64,000 nt of DNA from Centrapalus pauciflorus (GCA_020465985.1 JAANYP010004403.1:1-64000), one strand, 5' to 3'. Numbered from the stretch's first letter, positions 1 to 13,414 are shown. Notes: generated by a model not told the origin, from the sequence alone. Numbers and translations: made by a program.

Positions 1-1090
1 AAGTCTTCTTGAAAAGAACAACATAACTTTTCTGCACTTTTCTGAAAAGCAGACTTGCCTTCTCTTGTGCAGAACTTTTGTCTTTTTACTTTCTACTGTT
101 GCATTGCCTTTAACCATTTTAGGATTGTCAACTTTGCGTCTTTCTTCCTTGTAAAGGCCTATTTTGATATAAGTCACCCCTTTTTCAAATAAACCTTGTT
201 GTCTTTCATGTGTACAGAACAGCTTGGGCAGGCTGAGCAGTTCTGTTTTCCACTTGGTGTCTTCGACTTTGTAAACTGATCTTGTAGTAAAAAAACAATA
301 CATGATGACTTGGAAACATATTCCATAAAGTGTTTAGCCTGTTCACAAAGAACAGGTTCTGTTCACAAAGAACAGAACACTTTAAAAGTGCCCAAGCTGC
401 TCACCAGTGTAGAGCAGCGTAGACAGTTTATGTCCAGCCTGTTCAGCAGACAGAGCAGCTTGGACAAACTGTCTTAGTTGCAACACATGCAACACATAGA
501 ACAACTTATGACTAATATTGCAAATCATTTTCAGGCTTCAATAAGGCATATAACAGGCCTTAAATTCAACCTTCAAATGCATCAACAGGTTTGATTATCA
601 ATCTCCCCCTCAGATGTAGAACAGGTTTGACTGAGGCCTTTTTGTGCCTAACATGTACTTATTTATAAATTTTTGCAATTTTAGTCTTATTTATTTTACT
701 TTATTGTATTTTAGTTTAGTTCATTTTATCTTTAATAAAGAGGATCAAGGTCGGTTACTAAGATGCATTTTAGTTGGAAAAACAAAATTTCTGTGATACT
801 CAATTGCTCAAATTGAAGGGTTCCGTGATAAATTGAAGAAGTTGAAAATCTTTTTTTTTCAAAGCTTTACGGTTTTGTGATTGTTTAAGAAAGATAACGA
901 CTGTTTCTCTCGAACTTAATTCTGGTGTTTGGTTGTCCTTCTAAACCATCAATGAAACTAAGTAACGAGAGGTTCATTGCATTTTATCGTTGAATAATGG
1001 ACATTGATGTCCGGCTAACATACTATGACCTATTTCATGTGATTAATTAAGTCTAAAAAGTGTTCGATTTGGAGTTTAAGGTTATAATTG
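1..1090 (+). other. Spacer of element W upstream of the accessory ORF
   Basis: I see no credible coding sequence here. It contains short imperfect repeats built on 'GTTCACAAAGAACAG' (about 346-383), several 'AGAACAG/GAGCAGCTTGG' motifs, and a stretch near 740-830 (GGTTACTAAGATGCATTTTAG) that matches the spacer of C3 near 49325. This places it between pol and the accessory ORF of a family-B copia. The N-terminal half of the accessory ORF that should follow seems to be deleted around 960-1095. Confidence 0.6.
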
Positions 1091-1099
1091 CAGACCACG

Positions 1100-2149
1100 A
1101 ACATGTTGTACCAATTCTTCAGCTGACAACGGTGATTCTTTAACTTCAACATCATAATCCCCAGTTTGATCAGACAGTGGCTGATCTGCAGCAGCAGATT
1201 GCAAATCTGAAGGCTATACTAGAAAAATTGTTGAATGATCGTCCATCTCATGGGGAGAAATTGTAATGAAAACAAATGACATTGACCCAAGTGCACAAAA
1301 AGAAAATAGTGAGCTGGCAGATCTTTCAAAACAACAATCTGCTCAGCTTGCTGATCGTCAGGGGGAGTCTGGATCATCCGCCGCTGACAACGGAAAAGAC
1401 AAGGCTTCAGAGGCGACACAAGTAACTGAAGTTAAGGTCTGATCGGAGCATTGTCAGGGTTGGATGAAGAAGAAATGAGGTTCGACTTCGAAGATGACTT
1501 AGAACAGGACGATCTTGAGGAATGATAGTTTACTCCTGAAGATGTACCTGATCGGAAGTCAGACGATGAAGAAGTTGTGAATAAAGATCATGATGTGATA
1601 GATCTAGATGTGCTGAGATCTGCACTAAATGATTAATCAGATTCTAAAGTGTGAAGTGATTGATTTAGCTTGGAAGGACCTTATAAATGTAGGAGACGAT
1701 TCTTATGTTGAGGTGTTTGCAAAAACTATCAGAAGGGAGGGTCGATCTGGAAGATATGAAAAGTTATTCCAAGAGTTGGTAGAAGAGCAGTGGTTCAAAT
1801 AAGAATAAATCCTCTGAATGGTAGGACATGGACTAAGTTAGTCTATAAACCGGTTAAGGTTTCATTGAGGACAATGCCACAGGATGTTCTAAGAAACATG
1901 ATGTGGTGGATTGTTGACAATGAAACAGCTGAAGCTACAATGGAGGATGAAGATGATAAGGTTATAACCCTTTGCATCTTGTGAACCTTTCTCTGGGTGA
2001 TCTGCAGAAGCTTCACGAACAGCCGATTTTCTTTTATGAAGGTTGGAGTTCGGAAAGCTATAAACACCAGAGAATAGTTAGAGGTTGCGTTGAACATGGT
2101 CTTTATGCAGGAAGCAATCTGAACAGGCCAAGAATTGAAGATCAATGAG
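1100..2149 (+). pseudogene. Accessory ORF (aORF) remnant of element W
   Basis: Three blocks match the aORF of C3 in order. A Leu/Gln-rich coiled-coil block (about 1110-1260, 'LQQQIANLKAILEKLL') matches the C3 coiled coil. An acidic block (about 1320-1560) follows. A C-terminal block at 1790-1984 shares 'PLxSMPxDVLRNMxW..DN.TAEA.MED..DKV' with C3 at 52890-53010, followed by a 'LQKLHEQPIFFYEGW' match. Stops and frameshifts occur throughout, and the N-terminal domain is missing. The protein family has no established function that I can name. It is a copia accessory protein, not a host gene. Confidence 0.7.
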
Positions 2150-2156
2150 TAACATC

Positions 2157-2297
2157 TAGAAGCTATTGTCAAGGGGGAGTCTGTAGATACACTCGATGTG
2201 TCAATGGCTGTCTAGTTTCGATATTCATAGTCTCTGGACCTTAATAGTCTGTTGCGATCAATGAACAACAACTAGAAGCTATCGTCAAGGGGGAGTC
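2157..2297 (+). repeat. Duplicated polypurine tract and LTR-start segment of W
   Basis: The sequence AGAAGCTAT(T/C)GTCAAGGGGGAGTCT occurs twice about 120 bp apart, ending near 2176 and 2297. Each copy is followed by an LTR-start-like stretch ending in 'GTCTA'. In C3 this segment occurs once, directly before the 3' LTR. The left copy is therefore a local duplication of PPT plus the first bases of the LTR. Confidence 0.75.
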
Positions 2298-3151
2298 TAT
2301 TACTACATCCGGTGTGACGACAACAGTCTATTTTTGTTATTGATAGCGTATTGCAATAAATAGGGTTTTGTTAATGCAATGGCTTGATAAGTTCATGACT
2401 GCATGATAAGAACTTATGATGATAAGTTCATGAGGTTATGAACTCATGAGAATAAGTTCTTAAGGCATAGGCCACGAACTTAGGTCACCTAAGTTCATGA
2501 GAATAAGTTCTTAAGGCATAGGCTCGTAAACATATGAGAATAAGTTCTGAAGGCATAGGCCACGAACTTAGATCACCTAAGTTCAAGAGAATAAGTTCTT
2601 AAGGCATAGACTCAAGAACTTATGAATATAAGTTCTTGAGGAGGTCACGAACTTAACGAGCCTAAGTTCTTATGAGAATAAGTTCTTAAGATGGTCACGA
2701 ACTTAAGGAGCCTATGTTCTTATAAAAATAAGTTCTTAAGGAGGTCACGAACTTAAGGAGGCTAAGTTCGTGGAGGAGCGTCATGCATGAACTTATGGGT
2801 TATATAATGAACTTATCATTGTGAATTTAGTATCTTTGAAGGCTCAGAGGTTCTGTCGAAATGAGAGCAAACAGAGCATCCGAAGCTCATTGAATATGAC
2901 TGCAGACGATTTTGAGAGCTGAGGTGAAAGACTTTTGGGGAAATACGAGTTTCAGAGTTTGTAAGAGTGCACGTACGAACTAGAAGCGATTTCAGAGAGT
3001 TTCAGGAGCGATACATCATGTGGGGTCGGTATCCTATCGGCTGGCATTGTGTTTGGCTCCGTGTTCCGCGCGTGATCGATCCGTTAAGCGTCTAACGAGG
3101 ATTTGGCACTCGTTGGACGTCGTCACACCTCGTAGACGTGGTGACCTTACA
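2298..3151 (+). repeat. 3' LTR of element W
   Basis: It starts after the PPT with TATTACTACATCCGGTGTGACG, matching the C3 LTR start TGTTAGTGCACCCTGTGTGACG with the terminal TG mutated to TA. It ends in GGTGACCTTACA, matching C3's GGCGACCTTACA. The region near the end (CTAACGAGGATTTGGCACTCGTTGG) also matches. At about 854 bp it is longer than the C3 LTRs (541 and 582 bp) because of an internal repeat array. Confidence 0.8.
2392..2790 (+). repeat. Tandem array of ATAAGTTCTTAAGG-type units in the W LTR
   Basis: About a dozen imperfect units carry the core 'GAATAAGTTCTTAAGG' or 'CACGAACTTA', spaced roughly 30-60 bp apart. The C3 3' LTR shows a small version of the same kind of expansion ('ATAAGTTCAAAC' repeats near 53410-53460). 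Replication slippage or unequal exchange inside the LTR is the likely source. Confidence 0.8.
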
Positions 3152-3525
3152 ATTTCCAGAATTGCAGAATTAATTATTACGTGATTTAAAGACTGGAAAT
3201 AATTTCTAAATGATTTGTTGGAATTTAGAATCAAGTTTTGTGACAAAAACAAGTATCTAAAAACACTTAAAAATATGAATTTTTAAGCAAAAACCGAGAT
3301 GAACACTTAAAATATTTCCGATTAACAATTTCAACAATTAAACAACGAAAACTTGTAATGATTGAACAAGAAATGCTAAAAATCAGTTCTAGATTTATCG
3401 CTTATGATTATCGAATATAAAACCACACAAAAATAGAATATTTAAATGAGATTAAGAGCAAAATCGTGGATTTTTGCGAAGAACACGATGAACACCGAAT
3501 TAAATCAGTTTAAATCCACTTCCAT

Positions 3526-3539
3526 GGCTTTGATGCCAA
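3526..3539 (-). other. Decayed primer-binding site of U
   Basis: Minus-strand TTGGCATCAAAGCC differs at two positions from the initiator tRNA-Met site TTGGTATCAGAGCC. It sits one base inside the LTR end, which fixes the orientation of U. Confidence 0.75.
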
Positions 3540-3540
3540 T

Positions 3541-3871
3541 TGTTAATTTGTCCCTTTTGATATCCATAGCACTCACAATCAACAATGAATCACAATAATC
3601 AAACAATGAGAATAAAATACTCAATCAAAGTCGTTTACTGTCAGAGAGAAAATATGAAGAAAGCGGCGGCCGTAATATTGATAAAGTGAATGAGATAAAA
3701 GTTGTGGGAAATCCTAGGAGGGTTTCCCTTAAATATTAAAAGTTTCTTTGAGGAGTTTACACTCTACACCCATGAACTTCGAATTACAATAATTAAATTA
3801 CCATGGAAAAAAAAATTAAAACTAACTATTACAAAATAAATCACCACATGATTTAAATTCAAAATGTAACA
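3541..3871 (-). repeat. LTR of element U (family A)
   Basis: On the minus strand it begins TGTTACATTTTGAATTTAAA and ends GGGACAAATTAACA. It aligns with the V LTR (58423-58677) and the T LTR (7107-7440), sharing ATCATGTGG, TTTATTTTGTAATAGTTAGTT and the GGCGG(T/C)GGCCG block. Length is 331 bp. Confidence 0.8.
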
Positions 3872-3897
3872 GTATTTAGTGAACGGGTCTATTGTAA

Positions 3898-3969
3898 CAT
3901 CGGTTTCTTAACTAATGACTTTCGATTTCTATCAGTGGTGCTTTTATACTACTGAGAGAAAACCCGATG
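3898..3969 (+). other. Conserved 72-nt foldable element upstream of the T aORF
   Basis: An outer stem CATCGG (3898-3903) pairs with CCGATG (3964-3969), and an inner hairpin CAGTGGT (3933-3939) pairs with ACTACTG (3948-3954). The same layout, with identical 72-nt span and flanks (GTAACAT.GGT at the start, CCCGATGCT.TAAAC at the end), occurs in Y at 54433-54504 with different inner-stem bases. The function is unknown; a role in RNA processing before the aORF is an inference. Confidence 0.55.
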
Positions 3970-4053
3970 CTCTAAACAGAATATACTGGTTATGTCTCAT
4001 ACGTGTTTCAGACTGTGTCTCAATGCTATAGTTATCTATTTCAACCTGTGTGA

Positions 4054-4075
4054 CTAACCAATCTGCATTTTACAG
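4054..4075 (+). promoter_or_regulatory. Putative 3' splice acceptor before the T aORF
   Basis: A CTAAC branch point (4054-4058) is followed about 17 nt later by TTTTACAG ending at 4075. The first ATG of the aORF lies 6 nt downstream at 4081. The same arrangement precedes the aORFs of Y, V and C3. No donor can be fixed for T because its pol is missing. Confidence 0.6.
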
Positions 4076-4080
4076 GATTA

Positions 4081-7000
4081 ATGGAATACCTACCTACTCT
4101 CACCATTTCTCACTCTCCCATCCCCACAACAACAGTCATCTGCTAGAGTGAGTTATACTAAACCCAGCTCGGTTTACTAAGTTTCCCCCACATAATTGTC
4201 AACTTGACCTCACTGCCCTTAAAAAAAGAAACTGAGGATATCCTCAAAGGCCACCCTATTTTCTATGACCTCACCAACGCCATCTCCGTACCCTCCATCT
4301 ACCTACAACAGTTGTTGTACCACCTCAAATATATTGATGAGGAGGTACCTTACTTTACCACAAAAATAGACTCGGTACCCATCCGTCTCACTCTTGAAGC
4401 CATCTGCCACATCCTTTACCTTCCAAAACAATACCTCTCACTAGCCAAATTCTCATACTCTCCCATCCCTTCCCCCGAAACAATTCTCATAGAAGTCCAA
4501 TCTGTGGGACACGAAGCCACCATTACTAAACCTTTTGATTTTGAAATGAAAAAAATTCATTCCCACTGGAGAGTATTCTTCGATATTATAAACCCATGTT
4601 TCACCGGGAAACACCCGGAACATGACTCTGCCAGCATTCATGTACTCATGACGTTCGCCGCCTTCAACATTGACCGACAATACAACAATGAGCTGTTCAT
4701 CTTTGAAGAACTCAAAGGGCCATAGAAGATAAAGGGACAAAGAAGGAAAGGAAGTTTATCCCATTTCTGCGCTTCCTCCAGCTCTTCATTCAATATGCCA
4801 TGGATCATGAAGACGATATACACAAACAACCAAATGTTGATGTGTACAAAATAGTAGCTCTCGCACGCTTCAAGCTCCATAGAGTAACGGTCATGGACAT
4901 TCCCTTGTCCCTGGTCCAGTATGACGATCAGTCCGATGAAACGGTAAGGGTGTACCTGTTGAGCGTCTATGCAGAAGAGGCTGGGTCAGAACCTACCGAG
5001 CCAACCACTTCTGCACGTGAGGCAAGTGTGAGTGAGGATGAGGGACTTGAAGGGGAAAATGAAAACATTCAGGGGTCTGGTGAGTAGGATTTGAGTGTGG
5101 TCAGGAAGGGAGAAGGGGAAGAGAGGCAGAGATGGTTGATTCATAACAAATCGAATCTGGCCCAATGAGGGGTGGGGGTGTAAGCCTGAGAGAAGAGGGA
5201 GAACCAGTAACCCTTTGCCGGACAAGTCATCTTAAGGTTACCAGTCCAGTAGTCGCCGCTCACCCCACCACCCACTTAGGTTCCTCTCAACAGGAACCTA
5301 TTTCATTGCACAGAGATCTACCACACATTCCATCACCCCCTCATTCGGAGGCGGGTGATGTTAAACTAAGTCACCAACTTCCCCCAGTGACTACCCCTCA
5401 ATTGACAACGTCTCATCCAATACCCCATAACATGCCACCTCACAACAAGGACGTCTCTGTGATGCCCTCGCCAACATCCCGATCTGCACCCCACCTGGTG
5501 GTGCAAAAATGAAGGATGGAAGTCCTGTCACAGCCCCACCAATGCCATCCGTGACAGTCCATCACGGGATAACTCGCGAGATGTTAACGACGATTCTTCG
5601 TGACGCCGTGATTCTTACCCTGGCAGACCCTAGTTGCCCTCAAGGAAACAACTGAGGCGAAACACACCTCCCTTTTATCTACGCTTAACGGAAAGGGTGT
5701 TGCAAGTCAGGAGTTGTCACCAGGTACTCCATCTGTCCAATCAAAAGCCGCCAACTGTGCACTCGAAGATTAGCTAGCCACAACAGATGTGATATTCACT
5801 GACTCAGTCAACAACATGCAACGACTCATTTTAAGGGTGGAGGCAGACATAAATAAGATGATGGAATGGATAGAGTCGGAAGTCATTGACTTACAGAGTC
5901 TCTGCCACCCTCATCCTGCTGCACAAAAGAGAAAGTGTGATGATTAGGAAGGCCCTGATCATCCTGAGGGGGAGAAACGTCCTCGTGTTTAGCCTGAGGG
6001 GGAGGTGATGGGTGTAGGGGGAGCAACTGAAAGGGAGGAGAGTGGGGAACAACAAGTTCCAACTGCCCCAGGAGGTCAAGTAGTGGAGGAGTTGACTCGG
6101 GCAATGGTACTATATGAGTCTATAAACTCCCTGCCTCCCGAGGAACGGGATAAGCTAAGAGTCGACCATCGGGGTTGAGTCTATAAACTACTGGAAATCC
6201 CTGCAGCAGAGGCTGAAGTACCTCCAGTTCAAGGGTTCAAAGAATATCTGATGTAGATGAAAGCTGAAGACTTTTTTTAGCCCTACCTGGAGGACAAATT
6301 CAGAGATATTTTCATGAAAATTTTAGGCAAATTCAGTAGACGGCTGCTAATGGAATTAAGCGATGTATCTAAAGCAGAGCAGGCCGAATACAAGCAGATG
6401 ATGTTGCGAGAGACAAGACCAAAATTACAATACTGGTCGAAATCAAAGATTGTGAAGATTGTCTCAATCCTAATGTACGAAAGGGCTCGTCTCTTCATGC
6501 CTTCATTGGAAATCAAAAGAGAACATGGCACATCTCAGCTTGTCCCTGAGAGTGACTTTGACTTCATGACCCTTGATGACATAGAAACAATGCATAAAAA
6601 ATTGAAGAATAAGGTCAAGGAAAAATTGAGTCATGTCACTACTCTGGCGGCCCTCACATGAAGTATGAGAAGACACTCCACAATCATGTGCTTAAAAGAC
6701 TTTCAACTAGCTTTGTAGAGCTTTTTTTTCTTAAAGTTGGCCTGAAAGCTCCAGATCAGAATCTCAACGGGATAGACCATCAACCTATGTACCGAGTGTT
6801 CAAAAGACCTGAGCAAGGTGTGATCCTTCTATACAAAAGGGGATGAAAATGGTTCTTGTAATTCGAGGCGGGACACTTCGTTTAATAAGAGCCGAAATGA
6901 ATGTAAGACTCTAATAGGATGACACCTTAAAGTTTGTGGAACTCAAGAAGAAGTCCCAATAAGTACAAGACATTCGAGACATAATAGAGCTTATTAACAA

Positions 7001-7091
7001 AATATTACACATGCGCCAGGTAACAAGAAGGTTTGATGTTATCCTTGGATTGAGAAAAACTGATGACCAAGCTTGCCATCTTACACAGTGA
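4081..7091 (+). pseudogene. Accessory ORF (aORF) of copia T, broken
   Basis: The ATG at 4081 is in frame with the conserved N-terminal domain (4204-4725), after an early TAG at 4144-4146. That domain reads 'DILKGHPIFYDL', then 'SVPSIYLQQLLYHLKY', then a 'SHWRVFFDIINPCFTGKH' block. Next come an acidic, Pro/Ser-rich middle (about 4800-6150) with a 'HPEGEKR'-type segment, and a C-terminal domain (about 6180-7091) with 'YSRRLLM.LSDVSKAEQAEYKQMML', 'KDFQLA' and 'RQVTRRFDVILGL'. Every block has a counterpart in V. I see no signal peptide or membrane span, so 'env' is not supported. It looks like the accessory protein carried by many asterid Sireviruses; its function is not established. At least five stops or frameshifts make it a pseudogene. 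Confidence 0.75.
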
Positions 7092-7106
7092 TTGAAATGG
7101 GGAGTT

Positions 7107-7440
7107 TGTTAGATTTATAATTTCAATCCTGTGGGTTTATTTTGTAATAATGCGTATTTAATTTATTTCTATGCAATTGTTATATTTTTCCATGTAATTT
7201 TCTATTTTAATAGAAACTTGAGGGGTAGTTTGTGTAAACCCTTCAATCTTAGGACCTAGGTATAAAAAGCAAGTTTGACCTAGGGTTTTGTAACCTTTAA
7301 AACTTTTTCAAGTTTGAATATTCTGTGAGAAAAAGTGGTGGTTGCACATGTGTGTTGACATTGATAAAGTTTAAACATTCTCTTTGTTTTCTTGCATGAT
7401 ACAGCCGATTATCCTACAGAAATTTATGTGAGTGCATAAT
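7107..7440 (+). repeat. 3' LTR of element T (family A)
   Basis: A purine tract GAAATGGGGAGTT precedes TGTTAGATTTATAATTTC. The stretch CCTGTGGGTTTATTTTGTAATAA matches the LTRs of V and U. A TATA box (TATAAAAA, 7261-7268) sits about 155 bp in, as expected for an LTR promoter. The right end is uncertain; alignment to U (GTGAGTGC near 7430) puts it near 7440, where Z sequence begins. Confidence 0.7.
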
Positions 7441-8906
7441 ATGTGATTGGGACCACCACAACAATATGTTTTCTCTGAATCTAATTGCAAACTTTCTCTT
7501 GAATATGTTTCCATTGGAGTATTTGAAAATGAAACTTCATTAATTTTAGTATAGTCAAGAGTCATTTGCATTTTATCATTTCTTTGCCTATTCAAATCTT
7601 CTTACACTTCAATACACGATTTTGTGAAATTCATAGTGTATCCATGATGCATATATTTGATGATGTAATTGATTGGAGCTTGACTTATTGAATTCTTCAA
7701 ACAATCCAGATTTTCAAAGCCAAGCCCGCCTTTGAATCATAAATTCAATATCCTTAGGCTGATTTAGATGGATTGTTTGATATGTGAGTGCTATGTTTAA
7801 AAAACTGTCTTCTAAATCTCTGATTTATAGATATAGAGCAACACGTAGTTGAAAAATGACATCGTACTTAGTAAGGTTGCTCACTTGCTCACGTTCTAAG
7901 CTTCTGAATTTTCCTTTAAATTAGAAAATTGTTTAGATAGAGTTGACTCAGATCGTTTAAGTGATTCAATTTGAGCATCCATGACTTTTATCATTGATTT
8001 TAGTGAGGGCTTTTCATTTTTCATGGCCAGTCTTGCATTAAAACTACTAGAGTTCTTTTCCTTAGCAGTCTTAAGCTTCTCTTTAAGTTTGGAAATTTCA
8101 ACTGAGCGTTTTTGAGTTATGTGTTTAACTTTATTATTGGCCTATTTAAAAGACTCTTTTAAGTCTTAACCCTTGAGTTCATGCATTGTATTGGTCTATT
8201 AAATCAGACAGTGAGAAGGTTGTAGGAGGTACCTCAGATGTTGCTTTAGAGATGCATGAAAGAACATCCTAAACCATGTCTTCCTTCTTGGCCATCAGGT
8301 GAACATCATCGAACTTTCTTTTCTCTTTAGTTTCCTCATCTTTGTTCTCAACTTCCTTGTCAGCTACCTATTCTTCAGCCACCTGCATCATTAAACACAA
8401 ATTTCCTGCATCAACTGCTTCCTCGTCATCTACCATTGCCATTAAACAAATCGATGCAACTTCTATGTCATCATCAGAGCTTACACCATTAGTTAAGTAT
8501 AATGATGAACTGTTGTAAATAAAAGAAAAATATGCATGGATTTCTTCTTCATCCTTAGAATCTGTTAAAATTAACCAATGATCAGCTTCTGCCAACATCT
8601 CTTTACGAGACTCTTTCGCTTTGCCAGAAGTAGCTTATTCTTGTAGTACTCATAATTTTTCACAATTGTTCTGTAGTCCTTGGCAAAGTGTCATGGTTTG
8701 CTACAATTAAAACACATATTTTTCTCTTCTCCACTCTTCTTATCCCCATCCTTGTGACTAGTCTCACCTTTTTCAAAGTGGGATGGATCATATTTATCTT
8801 TTCAAGATCCAGAAGACTATCTCAATCTATTATTGGTGGTTGTCTTGTAGAATTTCTTTTTCTGATCATAGGATTTGGACAAGAAGGCCACACCCTTTTT
8901 GAAATT
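7441..8906 (-). pseudogene. gag of copia Z, zinc knuckle and coiled-coil extension
   Basis: Reading leftward: a Lys-rich linker; a decayed CCHC zinc knuckle near 8690-8720 (CFNCSKP then TGA where Gly belongs, HFAKD then Tyr where the last Cys belongs); an acidic stretch (8598-8368, 'AEADHWLILTDSKDEEE', 'LMA'); and a long low-complexity, coiled-coil-like tail to about 7441, ending in 'KMQMTLDYTKINE', which matches Y's 'KMEHNLDYNKLNE' near 19070. An extended gag of this kind is typical of Sireviruses. Stops and frameshifts are frequent. The preceding gag part lies beyond the solo LTR at 11395-11494 (acidic 'NESDSSDDPDSDED'). Confidence 0.7.
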
Positions 8907-8911
8907 GTCTT

Positions 8912-11394
<2,483 letters not shown>

Positions 11395-11522
11395 GTCTTC
11401 ATCAGAGTCAGGGTCATCACTGGAATCAGATTCATTCAACAGTTCGAATCTCTTTTTCAGCTTTAGTAACTTCTTGTTAGCAATCAGAGCTTAAATTTTG
11501 AACCACCTTCTAATGATCCACA

Positions 11523-12443
11523 CCAACCGAAACTCCACAACCAACTCAATCTACTCCCACCAGTCCACTAGTTATTCCCGTAATACCTGATCAATCTTTT
11601 GAGCCAGCCGGGTCTACATGCAAGTTTGAAATATTTCAAGAGAGACCAGAATTCCCAACTCCATCTTCTGCAGCCCCTAAATTACTTAAAGATATATCAA
11701 AGATGCAAGAAGGAATGTCAGTAGGTGGTAGGTCTTCTCAACAACAATGGAGAGAAGAACAACACACTGAACGACTGACTGCCCAAACTCTTGACTGGGT
11801 GAAGCAGAGGGTGGGGAATCCTTACATGGAGGAAATGTACAAACTACTGTTTGTTAAGGAACTAAAGACAATGAGAGCTTATGTATTCTGGTCTATAGAG
11901 GGTGTGGAAAAATAAGATCGACAAGTGTATACCGTCATGGTCAGAGCCCTGAGGAACAGAAGAGATAAAGTCAGGAACATGTCTCAAATCAAAGACGTGA
12001 TATAGATTAAAGCAGGGAAATGTCTAAGCGTCTCTTATTCAATCTTTCAAGTTAAGAGAGAGGACAAGACATTCTCAGAATTTGCTAAAGTCGATTTTGC
12101 AAACCTGTACTTACAAGACTTGGAATTTCTATAATTACACCTTTTGCACAATGAAAACATGAATGCGGTTATGCATAATGCACATAGGTGGATAGTCAAG
12201 TTTCTACGATGAAATCTAACTTTGTCTTTAATATTTGATTTCCAAATGGCACTTGAAGCTCGTCAAAGAAAGGTGAAGCTGCTAGAACCGAGGCAAGACA
12301 CTCCGGGACTTAAACATTTACCAGTTTCAAAGGTTACAACAACACCTACTGCCAGAATCATCTACTTAAATTCACAGAGACAGAAAGCCTTTATGCACAG
12401 AGAAAACTGGAAAAGTATTTTGATGGTACTCTATACATGGTAA
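11523..12443 (+). pseudogene. Accessory ORF of copia S, C-terminal half
   Basis: One reading frame runs through this stretch with about five stops. It has a Pro-rich segment ('IPVIPDQSFEPAG'), then 'TLDWVKQRVGNPYMEEMYKLLFVKEL', then 'TFSEFAKVDFANLYLQDLE', then 'DFQMALEARQRKVKLLEPR', then 'IIYLNSQRQKAFMHRENW'. The DFQ.ALE..Q.KV.L block followed by an IIY....K..MH.E block is the C-terminal signature of Sirevirus accessory proteins and is also recognisable in T and V. The N-terminal half is missing; at the left the sequence abuts Z gag at 11494. Function unknown. Confidence 0.7.
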
Positions 12444-12549
12444 GGAAAATGCTCATGATCATAATGGACAACATTAAAGAAGGATTGAAATGGGGGAAGA
12501 GGTAGTGGGAGTTAAAGACCCTGGTTTAGTAAGAGACTTTCAACAAGAA

Positions 12550-12665
12550 GTACTTTGATCAGAGGAAGCTGGTAAATAATCTGAAGACTTGACAAGTTAG
12601 AATACAGAATTACAATAAGGAGACTTGACAAGTACTTTGATCAGAGGAAGCTGGTAAATAATCTA
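12550..12665 (+). repeat. Short direct repeat at the 3' end of S
   Basis: TACTTTGATCAGAGGAAGCTGGTAAATAATCT-type sequence occurs twice (from about 12550 and from about 12622), separated by a repeated 'GACTTGACAAGT'. This is a small local duplication just before the putative PPT. Confidence 0.8.
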
Positions 12666-12702
12666 AAGCCACAACCTGAAAGCTAATCACAATGGGGGAG
12701 AA

Positions 12703-13119
12703 TACTAGATCCATAGTTTTGATAGTTTCAGTGTTCATTTTATAATAGTTGAAAAATACGTTTTGGGGCAAAAGTGTAAAGATTCAAACTTTGATGTAAA
12801 TGGGTCAAAGACCTTAAAAGGTTTACCCACTGGTCTAAGTGTTAGTGTTTGACTCCAAGTACAATTCTCTTTTTTTATAAGTAGTATATGTTAGGGTTTC
12901 ACTAAAATATGTACCTATGAATCAGATGGTTTAATCTTTTGGAATTATCAGATTTAGAACTCTCGTAAACATTGTTACGGTATTCATATTGTTCTTTATA
13001 TTGTATGCATATGGTTCTTCATGTTTTTGGTGAATGCATAAATATTGTTGATTGCTTTAACATATCTTGAAATTTCATAACATGTTCAACTGTCTCATAC
13101 ATCTCAAATGGTCCCTCAT
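12703..13119 (+). repeat. Probable 3' LTR (partial) of copia S
   Basis: The purine tract AATGGGGGAGAA (12691-12702) is followed by TACTAGATCC, which could be a decayed TGTTAGATTT start. A TATA-like TTTTTATAAGTAG lies near 12875. The segment ends where the Y LTR begins at 13120, so Y probably inserted into it. No second copy is in the window to confirm the boundaries. Confidence 0.45.
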
Positions 13120-13413
13120 TGTTGGACATTTATATAATTTATGAATGTAATAAGTCTAGGGTTTATTTTGTCATTTCTTAATAGTTTTAGTATGTATATA
13201 AATAGAAGTATTCAGTACTGTAGCTGTACTATTCAAAACACAGAATTGCACGGAAAATTCAAGCATGTACGGATAGAGTTTTCTAGATTTCAGTGCATTC
13301 AAAGTTGCGTATTGTAAATCTTCTCTCTGTGAATTCAATCATTTGGTTAGTTGCGATTAATCATGTTCTTAATGCTTAGATCTATATTTGTGGTTGTTAA
13401 TAACTGAATATCA
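13120..13413 (+). repeat. 5' LTR of copia Y
   Basis: It runs from TGTTGGACATTTATATAATT to AACTGAATATCA, 294 bp, followed at once by a perfect PBS. A TATA box (TATATAAATAG, about 13195-13205) lies mid-LTR. The preceding CTCAT could be a target duplication, but no right-hand copy is available. Confidence 0.85.
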
Positions 13414-13414
13414 C

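Larger units (their letters stand above)
1..3151 (+). mobile_element. Copia element W, 3' portion (Sirevirus-like, same family as C3)
   Basis: This is the right-hand part of a Ty1/copia element whose 5' part lies outside the window. It holds a pol-to-accessory-ORF spacer, a decayed accessory ORF, a polypurine tract and a 3' LTR. The LTR start, the PPT (CAAGGGGGAGTCT), the LTR end (GCGACCTTACA-like) and the accessory-ORF tail all match element C3 at 46930-53817, so W and C3 belong to one family. W appears to have inserted into the leader of minus-strand element U, whose sequence starts right after the LTR at 3152. The left TSD cannot be checked because the 5' end is missing. Confidence 0.8.
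3152..3871 (-). mobile_element. Copia element U: 5' LTR, PBS and start of leader
   Basis: Read on the minus strand, an LTR (3871 down to 3541) is followed by a decayed primer-binding site and about 370 bp of AT-rich leader without coding sequence. The leader stops at 3152, where the W 3' LTR ends, so the rest of U probably lies left of the window beyond W. The LTR matches those of T and V. Confidence 0.7.
3872..7440 (+). mobile_element. Copia element T, 3' half (aORF plus 3' LTR, family A)
   Basis: This is the 3' half of a Sirevirus-like copia. In order it holds a conserved foldable segment, a splice acceptor, an accessory ORF, a PPT and a 3' LTR. No pol sequence is visible; the left side is cut at the U LTR. 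The aORF and LTR are closest to those of V at the right end of the window, so T and V are copies of one family. Confidence 0.8.

Noticed and set aside
4081..7091. Envelope protein
   Set aside because: Position fits the 'env-like' ORF of some Sireviruses, but I see no signal peptide, membrane span or cleavage site in any copy.
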